Origin: Saprospiraceae bacterium
Lineage (GTDB): Bacteria > Bacteroidota > Bacteroidia > Chitinophagales > Saprospiraceae
NCBI GenBank assembly: GCA_020628755.1
Contig: JAHDEQ010000054.1
Location: 13,270 to 21,187, forward strand
Direction of reading: 5' to 3'
Length of the DNA: 7,918 nucleotides
Shown here: one piece after another, positions 1 to 4,413 of the stretch
Layout of the letters: the number at the start of each line of letters is the position of its first letter
Numbering within the stretch: the first letter of the stretch is position 1
Notes under the pieces: model-generated
What the model was told of the DNA's origin: nothing
The model's database searches: none
Seen by the model: only the letters and a program-made list of their open reading frames with translations
Translations under genes and position numbers: made by a program

Positions 1-36
1 GGGGAATCCAATTGGCGTTCCCCTTTTTTCTTTTTT
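1..36 (+). terminator. Intrinsic terminator of a gene left of the window
   Basis: GGGGAA (1-6) pairs with TTCCCC (18-23) across an 11-base loop, followed by a T-tract broken by one C (24-36). This is a classical rho-independent terminator for a rightward transcript entering from outside the window. The T-tract reaches into the stop codon of the leftward exonuclease gene, so the two genes converge here with no spare spacer. The stem may extend left of base 1, and the hairpin may also serve the exonuclease mRNA, but the minus-strand tail lies outside the window. Confidence 0.7.
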
Positions 37-799
37 ACAAATCTATTTCCAACAAAACAGGGCAATGGTCAGAATGAACCACATCTGTCAATTGTCGAGC
101 CATCACAATTTTATCCTTTAACGGGTCAGAAACCGATTGGTAATCGATGCGCCAACCTTTATTATTAGCTCTTGCGCCAGCCCGATAACTCCACCAACTA
201 TACTCTACCAGTTCAGGGTTAGCCGTTCTAAAAGCATCAGCAAATCCGCTTTCTAACCACTTTGTCATCCACTCTCGCTCTTCGGGCAAGAAACCCGAAC
301 TATTTTTATTCGATTTAGGATTATGAATATCAATCTCTGTGTGAGCAATATTATAATCTCCAACAACGATTAGGTTGGGGCGTTCCTTTCTAAGTTTTTG
401 TACCCAATCGTAAAAATCCGCCAAAAAATCCATCTTAAAATCTTGTCGTATCGTACCTCTAGTTCCTGATGGAAAATAACAATTGAGTAAGGTCCAATCG
501 CCAAAATCAGCACGTATAATACGACCCTCTTGGTCGTATTTTTCGATTCCACAACCTTCAACAATTTGGTCAGCCTCGGTTTTTGAGAAAATGACAACTC
601 CACTATAGCCTTTCTTCTCGGCCGAATGCCAATATTGGTGATAACCCAAATGCTCAAAAACTTCTGTCTCTACTTGTTCTTTATGCGCCTTGGATTCTTG
701 AATACACACAATATCAAAACCATTGTCTTTCATCCATTCTGCAAAACCTTTTCGCAAAGCTGCTCGAATACCATTGACGTTATAGGATATTATTTTCAT
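35..799 (-). CDS. xth: Exodeoxyribonuclease III / AP endonuclease (ExoA/Xth type)
   Basis: Mg-dependent DNA-repair nuclease of the exonuclease-endonuclease-phosphatase fold. The family cuts the backbone 5' to abasic sites in base excision repair and has 3'-5' exonuclease and 3'-phosphatase activity; it is cytoplasmic. The 254-residue product spans the whole family, with all active-site blocks visible: YNVNG (Asn7), IQESK (Glu35), NCYFPSG (Tyr108), GDYNIAH (Asp148, Asn150), a WWSYR block near 202-206, GWRIDY (Asp219) and SDHCPV (Asp244, His245). WWSYR and RIDY resemble the shorter ExoA branch more than E. coli ExoIII. I chose the ATG at 799 because MKIISYNVNG is the usual family N-terminus. 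An in-frame TTG at 823 would add eight residues with no homologous counterpart and lies inside the putative promoter box. The gene stands alone, divergent from the PepSY-like gene 54 bases away. Confidence 0.95.
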   Translation of the reverse strand: MKIISYNVNGIRAALRKGFAEWMKDNGFDIVCIQESKAHKEQVETEVFEHLGYHQYWHSAEKKGYSGVVIFSKTEADQIVEGCGIEKYDQEGRIIRADFGDWTLLNCYFPSGTRGTIRQDFKMDFLADFYDWVQKLRKERPNLIVVGDYNIAHTEIDIHNPKSNKNSSGFLPEEREWMTKWLESGFADAFRTANPELVEYSWWSYRAGARANNKGWRIDYQSVSDPLKDKIVMARQLTDVVHSDHCPVLLEIDL

Positions 800-820
800 A
801 AAAATTTTTATTTTGAGCTT

Positions 821-828
821 CAAAAGTA
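821..828 (-). promoter_or_regulatory. Bacteroidota-type -7 box for the exonuclease gene
   Basis: Read on the minus strand these bases are TACTTTTG, a perfect match to the TAnnTTTG element of the Bacteroidota primary sigma factor. It ends 21 bases before the exonuclease ATG, leaving room for a short leader. I do not see a clean -33 TTG at the usual 19-21 base distance; the nearest TTG is about 12 bases away. The call rests on the -7 box and its position alone. No equally good box was found for the divergent rightward gene in the same 54-base gap. Confidence 0.35.
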
Positions 829-853
829 CAGGTTTTACATCAAAAAATAACCT

Positions 854-1432
854 ATGAATTTCTATTTCATTATTTTTTTAATGCTTCTATTTTTTTTGCC
901 AAATTGCTTGTTTGCACAAGAAAAATTTGAGCAAGAAAAGCGAATTGCTGCAAGCGAAGTACCTTCGCTTGCCCGACAAAGTATAGAACAGTGTTCCTTC
1001 AATAAAAAAATAAATTGGTATCAAGAAAGCAGTCAAGACGGAACAACTTATGAAGCCAAGACCAAATATCAAAAACATCGTTATAGCATCGAATTTTCAA
1101 AAGATGGCGATTTGCTCGACATCGAAAAAAACATAAATTTTTTAAAAATAAATGCGACTATCAAACAGACATTACAAAAGTCTTTTGACCAAAAATTCAA
1201 ATCTTACAAAATCATCAAAACCCAAGCCCAATTCAAAACAAGTAACTCGAACCTATCAGCTAAAATCTTTGAAATAGCGAAAAAAGAAATTACCCCAAAA
1301 ATCTATGAAATAGTCATCAAAGCCAAAGAACAGTCGGATTGGCAATCCTACGAAATTCTCATTGATTCTAATGGCAAAATCCTTCGCCAATCCAAAATCA
1401 TCGAACGCAATACTGACAATTTAGAGTTTTAG
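854..1432 (+). CDS. Exported tandem PepSY-like (BLIP-like fold) protein
   Basis: A 192-residue protein of unknown specific function. Residues 1-21 form a signal peptide: a strongly hydrophobic core ending LFAQ, with cleavage near Ala21/Gln22. The Cys at 18 is not in a lipobox context (LPNC), so a soluble periplasmic protein is more likely than a lipoprotein. The mature part reads as two related halves. Residues 34-92 have a helix then a YEAKTKYQKHRYSIEFSKDG strand block ending DLLDIEK. Residues 99-182 have a helix then YEIVIKAKEQ, SYEILIDSNGKIL. The helix plus 'YE..v...g..y.i..d.dG.il' hairpin is the PepSY-like/DUF2874 signature common in Bacteroidota. The product is very Lys-rich. The DUF2490 gene follows after 37 bases in the same direction, probably co-transcribed. 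The family assignment is by pattern, not by search. Confidence 0.7.
   Translation: MNFYFIIFLMLLFFLPNCLFAQEKFEQEKRIAASEVPSLARQSIEQCSFNKKINWYQESSQDGTTYEAKTKYQKHRYSIEFSKDGDLLDIEKNINFLKINATIKQTLQKSFDQKFKSYKIIKTQAQFKTSNSNLSAKIFEIAKKEITPKIYEIVIKAKEQSDWQSYEILIDSNGKILRQSKIIERNTDNLEF
950..972. repeat. Intragenic inverted repeat, 10-bp perfect arms
   Basis: GCAAGCGAAG (950-959) and CTTCGCTTGC (963-972) are perfect complements around a 3-base loop, TAC. The hairpin lies in the PepSY-like gene just after the signal-peptide codons and encodes AASEVPSLAR. At mRNA level this is a stable stem about 100 bases into the message. Function unknown; one of a series of such hairpins in this window. Confidence 0.75.
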
Positions 1433-1455
1433 TGGTGGATGGCTTTAGCTTGCGC
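1431..1455 (+). repeat. Degenerate copy of the palindrome arm found at 4362-4413
   Basis: Starting in the stop codon of the PepSY-like gene, the sequence contains AGTGGTG, then CTTTAG, then TTGCGC. Aligned with the arm of the 4362-4413 hairpin, roughly 20 of 25 positions agree with one gap. It looks like a decayed single arm of the same dispersed repeat, again directly behind a stop codon. It no longer forms a strong hairpin. Alternative: chance similarity. Confidence 0.35.
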
Positions 1456-1469
1456 ATAAATCTATCAAA

Positions 1470-2162
1470 GTGAACATAAAAAAAATATCAATACTGATTT
1501 CTATCTTTTTAATCTTTTCTTTAGGACTCACCGCCCAAGATGCCTTTGGATTTTTGCCCAAAGTCAACGTCTCTACTAAATTTTCTAAACTCAAATGGGC
1601 CAATAGCCTCGCTACTCGCCACTCGCTTTATGAAAAAGAAAATGAGATTTTTCAACATCAATATGTTTTAGCGGATTTTACAAGTATTGTTTCTACCAAA
1701 ATTCTTCACAACAAAACCATTTATGGTGGTTATATGCTACGTTCAAAAGAAGGAGAATTTATCCATCGGTTGATTCAACGATTTGCTTGGGTACAACGCT
1801 TAGAAACTGCTCGCTTAGGACATCGGTTTGGTATAGACCAAACTTTTGCTCCTGAAAATGATATGGTTTTTAGAATGCGCTATCGTATTTTATTAGAAAA
1901 GTCCCTTCAAGGCGAAAAAGTCAATCCACAAGAGTTTTACCTCAAATTGGCAAATGAATATTTGCTTGCCTTTAAAGAAACTGCCCAGCCCGAAGCTCGA
2001 CTCATAGCCAATATTGGCTATGAGTTAAACCCTAGGAGCAAGCTCGAACTTGGACTCGACAATCGTTTTAGCGATTTTACCAATAATTCGCTTCAATACA
2101 AAATCTGGCTAACTCTTACGTGGTTTACGTCTTTTTCTTCATCAGCAAAAAAGAAATTGTAA
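1470..2162 (+). CDS. DUF2490 family outer-membrane beta-barrel protein
   Basis: A 230-residue exported protein of the DUF2490 family, which is widespread in Bacteroidota and has no settled function. It begins with a GTG codon: there is no in-frame ATG upstream before a stop, and VNIKK leads straight into a hydrophobic signal segment (about 6-20) cleaved near LTA/QD (residue 22). Family marks: HRLIQRF (99-105), the strand RMRYRILLEK (135-144), the LQGEKVNPQEFYLKLANEYLL block (146-166), then RLIANIGYELNPRSKLELGL (177-196), and an aromatic C-terminal strand YKIWLTLTWF before a Lys-rich tail. Alternating hydrophobic strands fit a small barrel. It lies 37 bases behind the PepSY-like gene, probably in one operon. 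The 26-bp palindrome at 2000-2025 lies inside it. Confidence 0.85.
   Translation: MNIKKISILISIFLIFSLGLTAQDAFGFLPKVNVSTKFSKLKWANSLATRHSLYEKENEIFQHQYVLADFTSIVSTKILHNKTIYGGYMLRSKEGEFIHRLIQRFAWVQRLETARLGHRFGIDQTFAPENDMVFRMRYRILLEKSLQGEKVNPQEFYLKLANEYLLAFKETAQPEARLIANIGYELNPRSKLELGLDNRFSDFTNNSLQYKIWLTLTWFTSFSSSAKKKL
2000..2025. repeat. 26-bp perfect palindrome inside the DUF2490 gene
   Basis: Bases 2000-2012 are the exact reverse complement of 2013-2025, with no spacer; the core is TAGCCAATATTGGCTA. It encodes LIANIGYE, part of a conserved DUF2490 strand. By hand estimate a perfect 13-bp-arm palindrome is not expected by chance in a window this size. It could form a cruciform in DNA or a hairpin in mRNA. 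Confidence 0.9.
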
Positions 2163-2193
2163 AATGGTTCTACAAACCAAAGACAATTCTTTT
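2155..2193 (+). terminator. Possible terminator after the DUF2490 gene
   Basis: AATTGT (2155-2160) pairs with ACAATT (2183-2188), and TGGTT (2165-2169) pairs with AACCA (2175-2179) around the loop CTACA. A small internal loop of A residues separates the two stems, and CTTTT follows. It overlaps the last codons and stop of the DUF2490 gene. The stem is weak and AT-rich and the T-tract short, so this is a moderate call; position and strand fit the end of the two-gene unit. Confidence 0.4.
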
Positions 2194-2236
2194 ATGAAAT
2201 ATGTAACTTTTTTATAATATCTCTGTTATACGAATA

Positions 2237-2425
2237 ATATAGCATCTATTTTTTAGAGTGCTATGAGAAAAAGTAATAGTCCCTCCTAAAATGTATTGAC
2301 CATGTCAATACCAATTCCTATACTATTATATATGAGCAAAAGAATATCTCTTTGAAAGGAGTATATTGCTTTTGGTACTTTAAAAATTAATCCGATAGAC
2401 TCCGTTTTGAGCGTAGATGCTATAT
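2237..2425. ncRNA. Candidate structured RNA of unknown type
   Basis: Nested complementary segments are visible. An outer 12-bp stem joins 2237-2248 (ATATAGCATCTA) with 2414-2425 (TAGATGCTATAT). Inside, 2274-2280 pairs with 2322-2328 (TAATAGT/ACTATTA) and encloses a perfect 8-bp hairpin, GTATTGAC-CAT-GTCAATAC (2293-2311). Next to it, 2337-2353 pairs with 2355-2374 as a long stem with three single-base bulges. A competing local hairpin pairs 2239-2248 with 2254-2264, so the outer stem has an alternative. I recognise no known family: no tmRNA ends, no RNase P core, no SRP GNAR loop context. Strand is undetermined and no promoter was identified. AT-rich DNA produces such pairings by chance more easily, hence the modest confidence. 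Confidence 0.3.
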
Positions 2426-2670
2426 GCAAATACATGAACCATCATTACGAAAAATAAATGTCTAGGAGCAAACAAACATACAAAGTTGAGAATCGGAGTA
2501 GATTCCAAACTTTTAAATGGAATTATCCAATAAGCCTATCTTTTGTATAGTACTGTTTGCACTTTTAAAACGTACCCAAAACGTATTTTTTCCTTTCTTT
2601 TTGAATATTTACCGTTTTTTAATGTCACAAATTCATTAAATATCACTATTTTTTAATGTGATTTATTTTG

Positions 2671-2697
2671 AAGGGTTTTTATAAAAAAGCCTTTTTT
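2671..2697 (+). terminator. Terminator-like hairpin in the intergenic gap
   Basis: AAGG (2671-2674) pairs with CCTT (2690-2693) and TTTTT (2676-2680) with AAAAA (2684-2688), with one G-G mismatch and a 3-base loop. T bases continue to 2697. The geometry fits an intrinsic terminator on the plus strand, but the stem is mostly A-T. If real, it ends a rightward transcript lying wholly inside the gap, such as one containing the 2237-2425 structure. Confidence 0.3.
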
Positions 2698-2755
2698 CTC
2701 ATGCTTTTTTTTGAAATGTATTGAGTAGTGATTTTTAAGACTTTAAACTTTTTGC

Positions 2756-2785
2756 AAAATTTATTTTTATAAAATTTATTTTTAT
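2756..2785. repeat. Two perfect tandem copies of a 15-bp AT-only unit
   Basis: AAAATTTATTTTTAT occurs at 2756-2770 and again at 2771-2785 without a spacer. It contains only A and T and lies about 60 bases upstream of the small ORF that precedes the TPR gene. It could be an UP-element-like or bendable promoter-upstream tract, or simple slippage. Confidence 0.8.
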
Positions 2786-2805
2786 ATACAATTGATATTC
2801 AGTTG

Positions 2806-2835
2806 TTTAATACGAATTTGTTTTGTTTTAATACG
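2806..2835 (+). promoter_or_regulatory. Paired TTTAATACG boxes 21 bp apart
   Basis: TTTAATACG occurs at 2806-2814 and 2827-2835. The start-to-start distance of 21 bp is two DNA turns, so both boxes face the same side of the helix, as expected for a dimeric or cooperative binding protein. The second box runs into TACGTTGG, one mismatch from the TAnnTTTG -7 box, so the pair may overlap the promoter of the small ORF and TPR gene. No regulator can be named. Confidence 0.3.
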
Positions 2836-2847
2836 TTGGGGAGAATA

Positions 2848-2940
2848 ATGTTACAAGAAAAAAATATCCCAAAACATACCTCCTATATGAGAGGATTTTA
2901 TGTATATTTATCCAAAATTAACAAACTGCAGCTACTATGA
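2848..2940 (+). CDS. Candidate 30-codon leader ORF coupled to the TPR gene
   Basis: An ATG at 2848 opens 30 codons that end in TGA at 2938-2940, overlapping the TPR gene's ATG by the coupling arrangement ATGA. GGGGAG (2838-2843) lies 4 bases before the start, a Shine-Dalgarno-like motif that none of the other starts in this window has. The TPR ATG has no such motif, so coupled re-initiation would make sense. The peptide starts MLQEKNIPKH, has an aromatic stretch (FYVYL) and is basic. I do not recognise it; it may act only as a translated leader. It could also be chance. Confidence 0.35.
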   Translation: MLQEKNIPKHTSYMRGFYVYLSKINKLQLL

Positions 2941-4358
2941 AGCGACAAGATTACAATCAACAAAACGAGCTAACTGCACTCATTTCTGAGTATGAGGCGA
3001 TGTCACAAAAAGGAATGGTCGGTGTTTATGAGGAAACGGTTTTTAGAGATTTTGCCAAACACTACCAAAACGAACATAAATTTGACCAAGCGCTCCAAGT
3101 TTTAGAGCATGGCTTGAAACAATATAAATATTCGTCACAGCTTTATTTTTTTAAAGCACAGTTATTGGTGCTGACCAATCAGCACCAACTGGCACTTAAA
3201 GCCATCAATCAGGCAATGGTTTGTTCGCCAAGTGATGAAAAAATTCATCGTTTTCGTTATCAATTGCAATTGGCCATTGCTGAATTGGAGAAAGAAGAAA
3301 AATTTGAAGATATTGATACTGAAGTCGAAAACACCGATTTTGGTATTTTACTAAACAATACCTTCATCAGTAAATCTACGATTGATGAGCAGTTTGCAGA
3401 TATTGATGAGTTGTATCGTCGTCTGAAAATAAAACTTTCTCATACACCCCATGATAATTTGTCACTCAACAAATTATTGGTTTGTATCGAAATCAACGAG
3501 CAATACGCTGATGGACTAGACTTTTTACTCCAATTTATTAGCGACAATCCATATGTTTATACGGCTTGGTTCAATGTCGGAAAGATTTACACTTGGCTCA
3601 ATCAATACGACAATGCAGCCGATGCATTTGAATATGCTTTTATCATAAACGATACTTTCTTACCTGCCTATAAAGATTTTGCAGAGGTTTGTTTTGCCAT
3701 CAATGATTATAATCGGGTACTCAATGCTTTTGAAGATTTATTGAAAAAAACGGAACCCGATAGTGATATTTTGACCATGATTGGCGAATGCTACGAAATG
3801 CGAGAAGATTATAGCGTTGCCTATTTGTTTTATACGAAAGCTATCAAAATTGACGCTGAATGTTCGGAAGCACATTTCCGTTTGGGCGAATGCTTTGCAC
3901 AGCAGAAGCAATGGAAAAAAGCCGTCAATGCTTACCAAACGGCTATCGCCATTTGTGATGATAAAGCCAATTACTTTGCAGCAATAGCAGAGGCTTATTA
4001 TCACATTGATAATTACTACGAAGCCTTTTTACATTATGAAAAAGCTGCAGACCTGACGCTTGAAATTCCTGCCTATTGGATGCAGTTAATTCTGTTTTTG
4101 ATGGAAACGGAACAGTACGAATTGGCTTGGGAAAAACTCGAAGAAGCAGAAACACATATCATCGAAAATTCTGCCCAAATTGCTTATGCAAAAGTAGCTT
4201 GCTTGTTTTTAGACAAGCAAAAACAAGCTGCCCGAAAATTGCTTATCGAAGTATTAATGGAACATTATGCCAAGCATGAATTGTTGTTTGAATATGCTCC
4301 TGAACTGGAAGGTAATCATGGACTGATTGCCATGATAAATATTTGTAATCAAAACTAA
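2937..4358 (+). CDS. Cytoplasmic tetratricopeptide-repeat protein
   Basis: A 473-residue protein built almost entirely of TPR units, which form a curved helical scaffold for protein-protein contacts. There is no signal peptide, membrane segment or catalytic domain. An N-terminal pair of repeats (about 34-101; ALQVLEHGLK, ALKAINQAM) is followed by an acidic, Glu-rich linker (about 114-160). A C-terminal run of about seven units then begins near 208 and is clear through about 377, with weaker units to about 445: WFNVGKIYTWLNQYDNAADA, MIGECYEMREDYSVAYLFYT, HFRLGECFAQQKQWKKAVNA, YFAAIAEAYYHIDNYYEAFL show the W/L-G-Y-A-A pattern. Partner and role are unknown; proteins of this size and layout are common in Bacteroidota. 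The start is ATG at 2937, overlapping a candidate leader ORF. It converges with the M14 peptidase gene across a palindromic terminator. Confidence 0.85.
   Translation: MKRQDYNQQNELTALISEYEAMSQKGMVGVYEETVFRDFAKHYQNEHKFDQALQVLEHGLKQYKYSSQLYFFKAQLLVLTNQHQLALKAINQAMVCSPSDEKIHRFRYQLQLAIAELEKEEKFEDIDTEVENTDFGILLNNTFISKSTIDEQFADIDELYRRLKIKLSHTPHDNLSLNKLLVCIEINEQYADGLDFLLQFISDNPYVYTAWFNVGKIYTWLNQYDNAADAFEYAFIINDTFLPAYKDFAEVCFAINDYNRVLNAFEDLLKKTEPDSDILTMIGECYEMREDYSVAYLFYTKAIKIDAECSEAHFRLGECFAQQKQWKKAVNAYQTAIAICDDKANYFAAIAEAYYHIDNYYEAFLHYEKAADLTLEIPAYWMQLILFLMETEQYELAWEKLEEAETHIIENSAQIAYAKVACLFLDKQKQAARKLLIEVLMEHYAKHELLFEYAPELEGNHGLIAMINICNQN
3165..3188. repeat. Intragenic inverted repeat, 10-bp perfect arms
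   Basis: TTGGTGCTGA (3165-3174) and TCAGCACCAA (3179-3188) are perfect complements around the loop CCAA, inside the second TPR of the TPR gene (codons for LVLTNQHQ). It is a stable GC-containing mRNA stem with no obvious role. Confidence 0.75.
4201..4228. repeat. Intragenic inverted repeat with alternative pairing
   Basis: GCTTGTTTTT (4201-4210) pairs with AAAAACAAGC (4219-4228) over an 8-base loop. The same left arm can instead pair its first six bases with ACAAGC at 4213-4218. It lies in the C-terminal part of the TPR gene and is A/T-biased, so less striking than the GC-containing hairpins. Confidence 0.5.
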
Positions 4359-4361
4359 CTT

Positions 4362-4413
4362 AGTGGTGCAAACTTTAGTTTATTTATACTCGCAAACTAA
4401 AGTTTGCGCCACT
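4362..4413. terminator. Nested palindrome, bidirectional terminator / REP-like element
   Basis: Bases 4362-4381 pair with 4394-4413 over 20 bp with a single G-U pair and a 12-base loop. The element sits 3 bases after the TPR stop and touches the stop of the convergent M14 gene, so it probably ends both transcripts. The tails are only moderately T-rich (TTATTCTACTTTTAG on the plus strand). Each arm is itself nearly palindromic: 4391-4408 reads CGCAAACT-AA-AGTTTGCG, a complete small hairpin, and the left arm is a truncated version of the same unit. Palindromes within a palindrome, plus a degenerate copy at 1431-1455 behind another stop codon, suggest a dispersed REP-like repeat used as a terminator. 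Confidence 0.7.

Larger units (their letters stand above)
2163..2847. other. Long non-coding AT-rich gap
   Basis: Between DUF2490 and the small ORF before the TPR gene I see no credible protein gene on either strand; only peptides of about ten codons or fewer start here (for example an 8-codon frame at 2263 and a 7-codon frame at 2433). Instead the gap contains a cluster of complementary segments at 2237-2425, a hairpin with ATTCCA/TGGAAT arms at 2502-2523, a direct repeat TTTTTTAATGT (2615 and 2649), a terminator-like hairpin at 2671-2697, a 15-bp tandem repeat at 2756-2785 and paired TTTAATACG boxes. Composition is lower in G+C than the genes around it. The cluster suggests a non-coding RNA and/or a long regulatory leader. 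Confidence 0.6.

Noticed and set aside
281..299. TTCGGG/CCCGAA hairpin in the exonuclease gene
   Set aside because: Six-bp arms with a 7-base loop are expected many times by chance in this window.
626..850. Rightward open frame of 74 codons opposite the exonuclease start
   Set aside because: Antisense to the confident exonuclease gene, with no family features and biased composition; a shadow frame.
901..916. Lipoprotein signal in the PepSY-like protein (Cys18)
   Set aside because: The context LPNC does not match a lipobox, and a normal signal-peptidase I site FAQ follows.
2237..2425. MITE-like element bounded by 12-bp terminal inverted repeats
   Set aside because: No target-site duplication is visible next to the repeats, and internal complementary segments fit RNA structure better; cannot be excluded without other copies.
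2433..2456. Seven-codon ORF with two adjacent His codons, as in a histidine attenuator
   Set aside because: No histidine gene follows and there is no attenuator/terminator pairing next to it; too short to support.
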